A stretch of DNA of 64,000 nt. It comes from CAMDKS01 sp964402975. GTDB taxonomy: Bacteria; Bdellovibrionota_B; Oligoflexia; Oligoflexales; RGVZ01. Under the pieces are notes generated by a model, which made no database searches, was not told where the DNA came from, and saw only the letters and a list, made by a program, of their open reading frames with translations. The stretch is from assembly GCA_964402975.1 (NCBI GenBank), contig CAYOEM010000001.1, positions 124,001 through 188,000 on the forward strand, given 5' to 3'. This document shows, one piece after another, positions 43,545 through 53,100 of this stretch. The translations under genes were made by a program, and so were the position numbers. Every line of letters starts with the position of its first letter. Positions within the stretch are counted from its first letter, which is position 1.

Positions 43545-46361
43545 ATGAACAAACCTAAAAGACTTTTCATCATAGATGCGATGGCTATGGCGTTTCGGAA
43601 TTATCACGCATTTGGTCAGCGCCCACTTATGACTTCGTCAGGTATCCCGACCTCTGCTGTTTTTGGTAGCGCCATGTTCATGACAAAACTGATCGAAGAC
43701 GAAAAGCCCGATCTGATTATTGTTGCCACCGACAGCAAAGAGAAGACGTTTCGACACGAACTTTACCCTGAGTACAAAGCTAACAGAACGGAAATGCCGC
43801 AGGACCTTGCCGAGCAACTTCCCTATTTTTTTGAATTATTTTCCGCAATGGGAATACCTGTTCTAAGACAGCCCGGCGTCGAGGCCGACGATCTCATTGG
43901 CTCCATATGCAAGAAGTTCGCATCACCTGACGTCCATTGTTTTATCGTATCAGGTGACAAGGACTTCATGCAGCTCATCGGTCCCATGGTTTATATGTAT
44001 GCACCAAAAAAGAATGAGCCTGCCCTTATCGTAGATGAGTCGGGGGTTTTCGAGAAATTTGGATGCCGACCGAATCAGGTCATCGATGTCCTAGCACTTA
44101 TCGGCGACTCGTCTGACAATGTCCCAGGAGTGCATGGAATTGGCGATAAAGGTGCAGCAAAGCTCATAGCTGAATATGATAGTCTCGACGGTGTCTATCA
44201 GCATGTTGACTCGATCTCTAACATTAAACTGAAAAATGCTCTGCTGGCTGATCGTAAAAATGCTTTTTTGTCGCGTGACCTTGTGACGATTAAGACCGAT
44301 ATAAATCTTGATGTCGGGCCTGACGAATTACGCCTAACTCCTGAGTCTTTAGCCAACCAGCAATTACTCGATCTTTTTACAAAGCTGGAATTTCGGGGTC
44401 TAACGACAAAGACAAAAGATCGCATGACTGGCAGCCGTGGACTCGAATCGGGTAACACGCCCTTTACAACTGAGGGTAACAGCCCTGACGTGACGCAAAA
44501 GCCGGATTCTGGCGAAACCACCTCTGAGGCAAGTTTAAAAAAACTGGGTGCGGACTATATTCTTGCCAACACACCAGAGCTTCTCATCCGCCTAACTCAG
44601 GAATTGCGTGATTCATCACTACTAAGTTTTGATACGGAAACGACGGGACTGGACCGCATCTCAGACATGCCGATAGGATTCAGCTTTAGCACCAAGCCTG
44701 GACGCGGGTGGTACGTTCCATTTATTCAAAAGCACTTGACTGGCTGGCTAACCCCTGACGTCATAAAAAGTCAACTCCAACCTTTTTTTGAGGATCCAAG
44801 CAAAACCAAGGTCGCTCATAACCTCAAATTTGACATTCAGATGCTGACCAATGCCGGGATCAACGTCACAGGCCCTTTCGGCGACACCATGCTTGCTAGT
44901 TATGTATTAAATCCGATTGCCAGAGACCACAGCCTGGACTTCTGCGCATTGGAGCAGCTCAGAATGAAGAAAACCCCAACAACTGCTCTCATGGGTGACA
45001 AATTTGAACGGCCCATGGCGGATGCCCCCTTAGACCAACTAACAGCTTATGCGTGTGAAGATGCAGACGCTGTCCTACAGCTTCATCATGTGTTCAAAGA
45101 CCTTCTTGCCGCCGCTGGACTAACAGACGTCTACACCAATATCGAGGTGCCGCTGGTGCCTATTCTAGCCCGCATGGAACAGGCTGGGATTTATGTGGAC
45201 GCGGACGCTTTAGGCGAGATCTCCACGAAACTTGACTTGCGCGCCAAACACCTCGAAAAAGTTATTCATGAAGCAGCTGGAGAGTCTTTCAATATTAATA
45301 GCCCCAAGCAACTTCAACAGATTCTTTTTGAAAAGTTAGCCATACATACACAATTGGGTTTAACCCGACTGAAAAAAACAAAATCGGGATTTTCAACGGA
45401 TGTCTCGGTGCTTGAGAGCATGTCAGCGCACCCGCTGCCGCAAGCAATCCTGGAGTATAGAACGGTCACAAAATTAAAAAATACGTACGTAGATGCACTA
45501 CCACAACTGATGAATCACAAGACTGGACGAGTTCATACTAATTTTCATCAGACGGGCACATCTACAGGCAGGCTTAGCTCCAGTGACCCTAACCTCCAAA
45601 ATATACCCATTCGCAAGGAAGAGGGCCGCGAAATCCGAAAAGCTTTCTGCGCCTCAAGCCCTGACCGCAAAATTATATCGGCTGATTACTCCCAGATTGA
45701 ATTAAGACTCCTAGCCCATATTTCAAAAGACAAAGGCCTTGAACAAGCTTTTGCTTCCGGGATGGATATTCACACCGCAACAGCGAGTAAAATCTTCGCG
45801 ATACCACCAGAGCAGGTTACAGGGGATTTGCGCGCTAACGCTAAAGCCATCAATTTCGGCATCATATACGGCATGGGAGCTCAGAGACTCGCCAGGGAAA
45901 CCGGCGTTTCGATGAGTGAGGCCAAGACATTCATCGAGAAGTACTTTGCGGGATTCCCTAAAATCCGGGACTACATCGAAACGGCAAAATCGTCAGCCAG
46001 AGCATTAGGATATAGCGTAACAATGACTGGTAGAAAACGCCCCATTCCCGAGATTCATTCAAAGGAGAGGGCCGTAATGATCAATGGGGAGAATATGGCA
46101 GTCAATAGCCCCATCCAAGGTAGTGCGGCCGACTTGGTAAAAATTGCGATGATTGAAACCCAAAAACGGCTTGATGTCTCTGGCCTGGACGTAAAAATGT
46201 TGTTACAAGTGCATGATGAACTCGTTTTTGAGTGTAAAGATTCTGACGTCAACAAAGCCATTGCACTGGTAAAAGAGGCGATGGAAGGTGCCATGAAACT
46301 GTCGGTTCCATTAAGGGTCGAGGTCGGCAGTGGCACAAACTGGCTTGAGGCTCATATATGA
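43545..46361 (+). CDS. polA: DNA polymerase I
   Basis: 938 residues, full length. The 5'-nuclease domain (about 1-290) has GVEADDLIG, SGDKDFMQL and GDSSDNVPGVHGIG. The 3'-5' proofreading domain (about 335-530) retains Asp 363 and Glu 365 in FDTETTGLD and VAHNLKFDIQM. The polymerase domain has DYSQIELRLLAHIS (Asp 714), KAINFGIIYG and QVHDELVFE. It works in repair and Okazaki-fragment processing. tatC overlaps its stop. Confidence 0.97.
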   Translation: MNKPKRLFIIDAMAMAFRNYHAFGQRPLMTSSGIPTSAVFGSAMFMTKLIEDEKPDLIIVATDSKEKTFRHELYPEYKANRTEMPQDLAEQLPYFFELFSAMGIPVLRQPGVEADDLIGSICKKFASPDVHCFIVSGDKDFMQLIGPMVYMYAPKKNEPALIVDESGVFEKFGCRPNQVIDVLALIGDSSDNVPGVHGIGDKGAAKLIAEYDSLDGVYQHVDSISNIKLKNALLADRKNAFLSRDLVTIKTDINLDVGPDELRLTPESLANQQLLDLFTKLEFRGLTTKTKDRMTGSRGLESGNTPFTTEGNSPDVTQKPDSGETTSEASLKKLGADYILANTPELLIRLTQELRDSSLLSFDTETTGLDRISDMPIGFSFSTKPGRGWYVPFIQKHLTGWLTPDVIKSQLQPFFEDPSKTKVAHNLKFDIQMLTNAGINVTGPFGDTMLASYVLNPIARDHSLDFCALEQLRMKKTPTTALMGDKFERPMADAPLDQLTAYACEDADAVLQLHHVFKDLLAAAGLTDVYTNIEVPLVPILARMEQAGIYVDADALGEISTKLDLRAKHLEKVIHEAAGESFNINSPKQLQQILFEKLAIHTQLGLTRLKKTKSGFSTDVSVLESMSAHPLPQAILEYRTVTKLKNTYVDALPQLMNHKTGRVHTNFHQTGTSTGRLSSSDPNLQNIPIRKEEGREIRKAFCASSPDRKIISADYSQIELRLLAHISKDKGLEQAFASGMDIHTATASKIFAIPPEQVTGDLRANAKAINFGIIYGMGAQRLARETGVSMSEAKTFIEKYFAGFPKIRDYIETAKSSARALGYSVTMTGRKRPIPEIHSKERAVMINGENMAVNSPIQGSAADLVKIAMIETQKRLDVSGLDVKMLLQVHDELVFECKDSDVNKAIALVKEAMEGAMKLSVPLRVEVGSGTNWLEAHI

Positions 46362-47224
46362 CCAGTCTTAATGCATCAAAGCAAGGTTTACAGGGTTCAA
46401 ACCAGAGTGAAGCCATCATGGGTCTTTGGAATCATCTCGATGAACTAAGAACGCGACTGATCCGCTCGGTCCTGACCGTGCTTGTGCTATTCGTATTCGC
46501 TTTAGCTTTTAGTAAAGCCATACTCAATTTAATGAAAGCTCCGTTAGAAAAGATACTTCCAAACCATGCGACAGCACTTCACTTCACGGGCCCCATGGAT
46601 GTCTTCATGGTCAATATCCAAATTGCGATACTGGCCGCGCTGATTTTTGGGGCTCCTGCTTGGCTTTATCACTTTTGGAAATTCCTCGAACCAGCTCTCA
46701 ATGAACGCGAAAGAAAGTACGTCCTACCTTTCATAACCGCGACAATCGTTTGCTTTTTCATGGGCGTTGCGTTCAGTTATTTTTTCATGCTCCCCCTAGC
46801 TCTTAGTTATCTTATCGGTCTTGGAATGGAAGTGGCCGCTCCTATCATCACAATCACGGACTATGTTTCGTTAACAACTGTCCTTCTATTAAGCTTCGGT
46901 TTGGTATTTGAAACCCCAGTGCTGTTGGTTCTACTTGCAGTGCTTGGGATTGTCTCCGCTGAGTCTTTAGCAGCTCAGCGCCGAATCACCTTTGTACTGA
47001 TATTAGTTGTCGCTGCTGTTATCACGCCGCCAGATCCAATTTCTATGCTTGGAATGGCTATTCCATGCTATCTTATGTATGAGCTGTCAATTTTAGTTAT
47101 TAAGTGGATAAGACCAGGAGAGCCGTCTTCTGTGACAGCGCAAACTTCTGCCCTGGCAGGATCGTCTAGTGTACAAAAATCTACCGAAAATGCTCCATAC
47201 CATGAACCCAAAATTGGCCTCTAA
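46358..47224 (+). CDS. tatC: Sec-independent protein translocase subunit TatC
   Basis: 288 residues, six membrane segments. It starts with the typical WNHLDELRTRLIRSV, has FWKFLEPALNERERK and the conserved FGLVFETPVLL. It recognises twin-arginine signals in the inner membrane. Its ATG overlaps the polA stop (ATGA). tatA and tatB are not adjacent. The C-terminal tail of about 40 residues is Ser/Gln-rich. Confidence 0.94.
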   Translation: MTSLNASKQGLQGSNQSEAIMGLWNHLDELRTRLIRSVLTVLVLFVFALAFSKAILNLMKAPLEKILPNHATALHFTGPMDVFMVNIQIAILAALIFGAPAWLYHFWKFLEPALNERERKYVLPFITATIVCFFMGVAFSYFFMLPLALSYLIGLGMEVAAPIITITDYVSLTTVLLLSFGLVFETPVLLVLLAVLGIVSAESLAAQRRITFVLILVVAAVITPPDPISMLGMAIPCYLMYELSILVIKWIRPGEPSSVTAQTSALAGSSSVQKSTENAPYHEPKIGL

Positions 47225-48008
47225 AAAGAATGTAACCTCATTGCGAAGCTGCTTTGTGGTTATTTTTATTTTTTTGCTGGCTCCGCATGAAGTCATGGCT
47301 GAAAATGAAAGTCGTGATCGATATTCGTCACGGCCAGCCCGTGAGGTCATTTGGTCTTTTGAATCGAATATTTTGAATTTCGACATGACCCTTCCAGATA
47401 CGTCAAAACTAGATGGTACAGCTGGCGCTTTCACGGTTGGATACGGACGAACCCGCGAAAACGCCTGGCTTCTTTCTCGACTTCACGTGATTTCAGGCCC
47501 CTGGGGATCAGCGCGGGATGGAAAATTTGATAGTGATTATTCAGGAACGATGTTTGACATCGAGTATGGGGCAGCATTTCCAAGATTGAGCTTACGATCG
47601 GGATCTTGTCCCACTCTCAGCCTCGCTGGTGGTTACCTCGACATGAGCGGTCGCAATATTGGAGGTAACAAAAAATCACAATATGGTTTGAAAGCCAACT
47701 CGTCGGAGAGTCTTGAGCAGGATTTCAAAACAGGACTAAGCCAGATAACAATAAGCCCATCAATTGGCTGGTCTTGGACCCGTCCACCCCGTCCGACTGG
47801 AAATGAGGAAGAACTTCTCCAGACTAGAGTAGAGTCATCAAGTGTCAAATTGGGGGCTGTCTTGCCGCTTTACGCCAAGTCACGCGTTACGGTTAAAAGA
47901 ACGCGCGAGTCGGCCAAACCAAGTGAAGTCGCAGAGCGCTTCAGCATCTCTGGACCGGCAAGGGGATTTGCCGTCTTTTCTTCACTCACTATCTGGCTGG
48001 GCATATAA
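47202..48008 (+). CDS. secreted, probable outer-membrane protein
   Basis: About 268 residues if started at ATG 47202; ATG 47169 is also possible. Either start overlaps the end of tatC. A signal peptide ends near EVMAEN. The rest shows alternating β-strand patterns, with an ending FAVFSSLTIWLGI typical of a C-terminal outer-membrane strand. No family recognised. It precedes another envelope protein on the same strand. Confidence 0.5.
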   Translation: MNPKLASKKNVTSLRSCFVVIFIFLLAPHEVMAENESRDRYSSRPAREVIWSFESNILNFDMTLPDTSKLDGTAGAFTVGYGRTRENAWLLSRLHVISGPWGSARDGKFDSDYSGTMFDIEYGAAFPRLSLRSGSCPTLSLAGGYLDMSGRNIGGNKKSQYGLKANSSESLEQDFKTGLSQITISPSIGWSWTRPPRPTGNEEELLQTRVESSSVKLGAVLPLYAKSRVTVKRTRESAKPSEVAERFSISGPARGFAVFSSLTIWLGI

Positions 48009-48049
48009 CTAGGCGGAGCGCGCGAATACTAGTGATAAATTTTCCAAAA

Positions 48050-49525
48050 ATGACGCAGAAAAAGGTTTCCATCAAGGCCCATGTAGCGTCCGCGTTATTG
48101 ATGCTTTTTCTTTCAGCCGAAAGCACTTGTTTTGCGCAACGGTTGATCATCGAGACCCCCAGCGCGGGGCCCGTCGCTCGGATATTCTACGGACAAATCA
48201 CTCTCCAAGATGTGATTCTTTTTGAAAAGAAGTATGCCTTCGAACTTGATAGTGACGCAATTGGGAACGAGCAACCCGTCCAGCCTGATACCAGCGAATC
48301 CAACACAACAAAGCCATTAACTCTGGCAACATACTATCTAAAACCTGACGAGTTGAAACGCTGCGTTAAATCCACTCGATTTAAATCATTTTTGGCGCTC
48401 GTATCAGCCCTTAAAGGTCGAATAAATAGTGCTAAAATTCAAGTTGGAACCGACACCGAGGAATGCGCAGAACTTGTTAAAGATGAGCTGAAAAAATCCC
48501 TCGGTGACATCCGCACGGTGAGCGAATCCATGTATGACGACGGAATCGAAATCGAGCTTAGCTTGATCAGTGATCCTGTTAAAACCAAACCAAAAAATGC
48601 CACAACGGCCAATGCTCCAACCACTCTAACCTTAGAGCAGCTTTTGAGTAAAACTCAGATTAAGGTAAGTGGCACCCCAATAAAGGTGCTAGCTAACGGC
48701 TGGTTCGTCTTTGAAGTCGCAGGCGCATCCGAGCAGTCTATCGAAATAAAATCCCCGGGACGAAAACCGCTCACTATTCAGTCCATACCGATGTTAGTGT
48801 CCGCAGAGATCAAGCCAGTCACAGGCAGTGCGGGTTACAAGGCACGTATGGCCATGTTTCAAAAACCGCAGTTATCAATCTACATCTCCGAAACCCCACT
48901 ATTTTCGGAAAAGACATCAATCGACGGTGGGGCCGGTGGAGGCCTGGGCTATGGGCGCCAAGTCCCTGGGGAACGCAAAGGTGAGCGAATAGTCTCTATG
49001 CTTGGTATAGAACAACGTGAGATATTCCGAAATTTCGGTATTCGTGCCAGTTTATTCTATACAAACGCCGGTCGAACGGTCGTCCCAAACACCGTCACAA
49101 CCCGTGGCCTTGGTTTCTATGATTTCGACTTGTATGACGATTCTTGGGCTGTCCGAGCTACAACTGGTATGGAGATTTTTTACTCTCAAATTACGCCGCC
49201 CAAAAATCGGAAGCCGGAGGATAGCAACAAGTCCGCACTGATACCGTCTCAAGTCTCGAGCCCGATCATAGGAATATCCGTCCACAAGCTCATTAGGAAT
49301 AAATTAACTTTGGGTTCATCCCTCTTCATAACGCCGCTGTATGTAAGTGAGGCGGGCTTTTACCCCTCTATTAGCCCTCAAATTGAGCTCGGCTATAAAT
49401 TTCAAAAAAACCTTGCCGTTTTGCTGACCGCGGGCTCCGAAGTACATCGTTTTCCGAGCGTTCTGGGGGAAACGAAGCTCCAACTTGATTATCTTCTGCT
49501 AAACCTCAAACGCGGCCTGTTTTGA
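48050..49525 (+). CDS. secreted, probable outer-membrane protein with PEGA-like segment
   Basis: About 491 residues from ATG 48050; GTG 48032 is an in-frame alternative. A signal peptide ends near CFAQRL. Residues about 60-190 are mixed α/β. A PEGA-like segment (IKVLANGWFVFEVAG, then SIEIKSPGRKPL) follows. The C-terminal half has β-barrel-type strands with a final LDYLLLNLKRGLF. Function unknown. It lies 24 bases after the preceding envelope gene and converges on the motor-like operon. Confidence 0.5.
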   Translation: MTQKKVSIKAHVASALLMLFLSAESTCFAQRLIIETPSAGPVARIFYGQITLQDVILFEKKYAFELDSDAIGNEQPVQPDTSESNTTKPLTLATYYLKPDELKRCVKSTRFKSFLALVSALKGRINSAKIQVGTDTEECAELVKDELKKSLGDIRTVSESMYDDGIEIELSLISDPVKTKPKNATTANAPTTLTLEQLLSKTQIKVSGTPIKVLANGWFVFEVAGASEQSIEIKSPGRKPLTIQSIPMLVSAEIKPVTGSAGYKARMAMFQKPQLSIYISETPLFSEKTSIDGGAGGGLGYGRQVPGERKGERIVSMLGIEQREIFRNFGIRASLFYTNAGRTVVPNTVTTRGLGFYDFDLYDDSWAVRATTGMEIFYSQITPPKNRKPEDSNKSALIPSQVSSPIIGISVHKLIRNKLTLGSSLFITPLYVSEAGFYPSISPQIELGYKFQKNLAVLLTAGSEVHRFPSVLGETKLQLDYLLLNLKRGLF

Positions 49526-49538
49526 TTGCTCTATTCAT

Positions 49539-49880
49539 CTATTCTTTTCGAATTTTAGCGCCCTTAATAACGCTCTGTATTTGATTTTTAATGACTTCTA
49601 ATTCGTTAACAAATGCTTGCTTATTCTCTTCTAATTTCAAGATCGACCCTTTTGTCTCCAAAATTTTTACGTCGATCTCGCGCAATTCTCGCGCCTTAGA
49701 CTCCACGCCCCGATTCATTTCCACAAGCGCCAGGTCCGTCTGTGTTTCTTCGTACCCAGACAAACCAGGATTTTCTGCAAAACGACTTTGGCTGGGTGGC
49801 GCAGAACCTGCTATTTGATAAAGAAAAATCGGGACCAACCCAAACGCCAAGATCAAGACTGTTCTCACGTACATAATCAT
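49539..49880 (-). CDS. small membrane-anchored coiled-coil protein
   Basis: About 113 residues from ATG 49880, with GGGGG upstream. An N-terminal hydrophobic segment (VLILAFGLVPIFLYQIAG) acts as a signal or anchor. A helix of about 60 residues rich in Glu, Lys and Leu follows and is predicted to form a coiled coil. It has the same build as the protein at 56328-56678 at the other side of the motor-like cluster. Role unknown. Confidence 0.5.
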   Translation of the reverse strand: MIMYVRTVLILAFGLVPIFLYQIAGSAPPSQSRFAENPGLSGYEETQTDLALVEMNRGVESKARELREIDVKILETKGSILKLEENKQAFVNELEVIKNQIQSVIKGAKIRKE

Positions 49881-50010
49881 AGGCACCCCCTTTACCACCG
49901 AGGTTATCGGATCAACGTCCGTCTGACATGATGATCTATCGGAATCGGGTTGCGAAGCTTAAACAGTCCAAAATCTCAGGCAGGATGGTCTTTGGGTTTT
50001 TGCAAAGTTC

Positions 50011-50637
50011 TCAATAAATATTATACATAACGCCGAGGTTAAAACTCACGGTCGAAATTCCAAAATTTCCGGCACTCGCCAACGCATAACTAAAGCCACC
50101 AGACATTGCCCAACTGTCCCTCAGGAACCGATACAAAGACGCCCCTAGTTTAACTCCCACTGGAGATGCTTTGACCGGAACTAAGTTCCTACTCCCCAAG
50201 GACCTGTCATTGCTTTTTAATATGTCAACCAGTCTAAAGACCCCAATACCCAAATGATACCTAGTCAACCAAATTGGCATTTTTGAAATCTCTGGCGTCC
50301 CATCCCCGGAAATCAGTCCACCCTTCGTTCGGAGATCTTCGGAATCATATGAGATACCAAGAATGCCCGCTGAAAGCGTGCTGTCCAAAGTGTTTCGATA
50401 CTCGGCAAAACCTGACCAACGGCCCATAATCTGGCGACCGTAAATAAGCGCGAACGACGTGGAACTAGACGAGGCTTTTTGATAGGACGAACTCACCACT
50501 TCCGTGCGCTCGCTCCCGATCTTTAGGTCAATCGTTTCAGCTTGCGCAGGCATACTCAAACTAAACCAAACTAGGATAGCAGCCCTAACTTTTTTTTGAT
50601 TATGCAGCGCCACGATCAGACCCAGCGACAGACGCAC
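50011..50637 (-). CDS. probable outer-membrane protein of the motor-like operon
   Basis: 208 residues as drawn, overlapping the end of the FliF-FliG hybrid gene by 38 bases. GTG 50613 is another possible start. A signal peptide ends near PAQAET. The remainder shows short amphipathic β-strands (FALIYGRQIMGRWSGFAEYR) and ends SFNLGVMYNIY, as in small outer-membrane barrels. Its position suggests it is the outer-membrane partner of the motor genes, which is inference. Confidence 0.5.
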   Translation of the reverse strand: MRLSLGLIVALHNQKKVRAAILVWFSLSMPAQAETIDLKIGSERTEVVSSSYQKASSSSTSFALIYGRQIMGRWSGFAEYRNTLDSTLSAGILGISYDSEDLRTKGGLISGDGTPEISKMPIWLTRYHLGIGVFRLVDILKSNDRSLGSRNLVPVKASPVGVKLGASLYRFLRDSWAMSGGFSYALASAGNFGISTVSFNLGVMYNIY

Positions 50638-52411
50638 TATTATTTTCAGAGTCAGCCTGAGACGACTCTTCAGCGCGCCGAATCGTAAATGCTAATTCTG
50701 GCACGGAAATCAAGCCTGCAGAAATTAAATCCATCAGAACCACTTTTACTCGCCGCCACGCTTCATTTACTACCGCAACCTCACTCCGACGAGCCTGTGC
50801 ATCCCGGAAAACAGACTGATAAGGACCAGGCAGGTCATCTAGTAGCGCATCAAACGGTATCTGAAATCCACTTAACGCGACTCCCAGCGTGTCTGCATCA
50901 ATTGACTGCGCCAACAACGACTTCACACGAGCTGGTAAAAACCTTAAATCAGATGGCAAAAGAATTGTGGGTCGGACTTTCTCGTATACACGCGGGTTTT
51001 CTACTTTTAGCGAATTTGCCAACTCATATTGCAGAGTCGGCGACGCTAAAGCTGTAATCGTCGACTGAATAGAGACCATGAGCTCTTTTTCATTGACGAG
51101 ATTATTCGAAAGCATCTGAATTTTATTATTGAGCAAAGCCTGAAGCGACTCAAAATCTCGTACGGACGCACTTTTCAGACTAGACAGCTTTGACACGATT
51201 GCTTTAACAGATTCTGGAGGAACACTATCATAGAATTTTTGCAGCCTATGAGCCGGCAACTGTGATGCCACCAAGGCTACAGTTTCTTCTGTCTCACCGT
51301 CTAGAAGATTTCTAATTTCGTCATCACTCAATCTGCGAAGGAAATTCAGCGGATCCGGACGATCCCGCAGAACAACTTCTGATGCTAGTACAGCCAAATC
51401 TGACCGCATACGCTCAATGACTCTTTGATTTTCAGCGCCGAATGGTTCGAAATCTTCTATCTTATTAGTCGTTATTTTTTCCAGGTCTGAAGGATGCATC
51501 GCTTGGCACACCAACTCGACAGTTTTGATATCGCAGTTACGCAAATAGACTGCGGCCGCCCGAGACAAATCACCCCCCTGGCTAACCCATCGGGACAGTA
51601 TCCTCGCTGCCTTCTGAGGGTGAGTTTTTGAATCCTCCGTAATTTCCTTGATCAAGTTCAGGAGCGCCTCATCCTTTGAGTAAAGCTCTTCGCGGGTTTT
51701 CTCACCTTTGCCTCCACCTTTAACCACATCGGGAGGCAGGCTAGGAGCCGGCGATGTATTGGCACTTGCATTTTGCCCTGAGTTTAATTGACTCTCAGGA
51801 GAGTCAGACCTAAGCAAGAATCTACGCAGCATGAAATAAACAGCCATCAATGATACGAGACCACCCCAGAACACCAGAAGCACTCGCGAGAGAAACTCCT
51901 TTTCCTGAATCAACCGGTCGAAAAGAGACGGCTCTCGAGGTGGAGGTGGTGGCACCGGCGGATCTTGCGTCTTTTTTATGTCTCGCTGCTGGGATGAGAA
52001 TTTTACGCTATTCTTCAAACCCTCTGCCTCAATTGTCCTTGCAACTATGTCCCTAGCAACACGTGCGCGTTCTGCGGAAACCTTCTTGTCAAGAATGAGC
52101 AGAAGGTCAACGCGACCACCGAGAATAATCGATCCGCCTGCGGACTCACCCTTCTCCATGACAGGCCCTAAAACCTGCAAGCCTGGTAAAAATTTATCCG
52201 GTGACGCGTCGGCAGCAGAAGTGTCAGACGCAACGCGGAGATCCAACAGATACTCTTCACTATTTAGAATACGGTCCAGCTTCGTTTGCAGTCTTTGCTC
52301 AAGAAGCTCTTTTCCACCCAGCTGCGCTATGGCTGTGCCTGCGCTCATCCAAAAAGTAACCATCATTGTCAGCACAATGGAAATAATATGTTTTTTAGGG
52401 AGTCGCGACAT
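50600..52411 (-). CDS. single-chain FliF-FliG-like rotor protein
   Basis: 603 residues from ATG 52411, which overlaps the MotB gene stop (TGATG). A signal peptide (1-29) is followed by a region like the membrane-proximal FliF ring domain (ELLEQRLQTKLDRIL, then LLILDKKVSAERARVARDI). A Pro-rich linker and one membrane span (about 174-195) come next. Residues 245-280 (IKEITEDSKTHPQKAARILS) match the FliF C-terminal tail that binds FliG. FliG-like N, middle (TVALVASQLPAHRLQKFY) and C (about 483-575, LPARVKSLLAQSIDADTLG) domains complete it. The protein thus joins membrane ring and switch ring without most of FliF. Partners MotA and MotB are in the same operon. Confidence 0.72.
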   Translation of the reverse strand: MSRLPKKHIISIVLTMMVTFWMSAGTAIAQLGGKELLEQRLQTKLDRILNSEEYLLDLRVASDTSAADASPDKFLPGLQVLGPVMEKGESAGGSIILGGRVDLLLILDKKVSAERARVARDIVARTIEAEGLKNSVKFSSQQRDIKKTQDPPVPPPPPREPSLFDRLIQEKEFLSRVLLVFWGGLVSLMAVYFMLRRFLLRSDSPESQLNSGQNASANTSPAPSLPPDVVKGGGKGEKTREELYSKDEALLNLIKEITEDSKTHPQKAARILSRWVSQGGDLSRAAAVYLRNCDIKTVELVCQAMHPSDLEKITTNKIEDFEPFGAENQRVIERMRSDLAVLASEVVLRDRPDPLNFLRRLSDDEIRNLLDGETEETVALVASQLPAHRLQKFYDSVPPESVKAIVSKLSSLKSASVRDFESLQALLNNKIQMLSNNLVNEKELMVSIQSTITALASPTLQYELANSLKVENPRVYEKVRPTILLPSDLRFLPARVKSLLAQSIDADTLGVALSGFQIPFDALLDDLPGPYQSVFRDAQARRSEVAVVNEAWRRVKVVLMDLISAGLISVPELAFTIRRAEESSQADSENNSASVAGSDRGAA

Positions 52412-53097
52412 CACAAGCCACCCCCACCGACGTCAGTGTCAATTTTTAACACAACCCGACGGTTCATCACAGACTCGCGATCAGCGTCAATTGGTTTTGT
52501 GTCAGCATATCCTATGGCACGCATTCGCTCTGGCGCCACACCAGCATTTTGCAATGTGCGAACGACGGCGCCAGCTCGGGCAGAGGACAGCTCCCAATTC
52601 GACGGGTATACGCCAGACGAAACAGGACGAGAGTCGGCGTGACCCTCAACCACTAGATAGTATCTCTTAGGCAGAGCTGCCACGATTGGAGCTATTTGAC
52701 TAAGCACATCCACACTTTCGGGCAGAAGCTTGGCGGTGCCGGTATCAAATACGATCGCACTCTCAAACGTCAATTCAATTCCGGTCGGGTTCCTGGTGAG
52801 AGACACCTGACCACTCAATTCACTTTTCTGAATCGCAACGGCAATCATCTGTCGGAATTCGTCTAGCTCGCTTTGTCCGCTGCCCAGCCTACCAGTTGCA
52901 TACTGTTTTTCTTTCACGTAGTCCTCAAGTCCTCTGATAAAATCTGCGCGTGACTTTGAGGAACTATTTGTCAGAACAAAAAGCATCACAAACAGCGCCA
53001 GCAAATTAGTCACAAGATCGGCGTAGGAGTAGATCCACGTCTCGATCTCCCGCTTCTTGATGACATTAATCTTTGTTTGTGAGTATGAACGTTTCAT
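52411..53097 (-). CDS. MotB-like stator protein with OmpA peptidoglycan-binding domain
   Basis: 228 residues. A short cytoplasmic N-terminus is followed by one membrane span beginning WIYSYADLVTNLLALFVMLF. Asp 27 is at the position of the ion-binding aspartate of MotB. The C-terminal OmpA/MotB domain (about 115-222) has VFDTGTAKLLPES, VEGHADSRPV and RAGAVVRTL...NRRV, so it should anchor to peptidoglycan. It would pair with the adjacent MotA to form an ion channel. 3 bases separate it from motA, and its stop overlaps the hybrid gene. Confidence 0.85.
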   Translation of the reverse strand: MKRSYSQTKINVIKKREIETWIYSYADLVTNLLALFVMLFVLTNSSSKSRADFIRGLEDYVKEKQYATGRLGSGQSELDEFRQMIAVAIQKSELSGQVSLTRNPTGIELTFESAIVFDTGTAKLLPESVDVLSQIAPIVAALPKRYYLVVEGHADSRPVSSGVYPSNWELSSARAGAVVRTLQNAGVAPERMRAIGYADTKPIDADRESVMNRRVVLKIDTDVGGGGL

Positions 53098-53100
53098 TTG

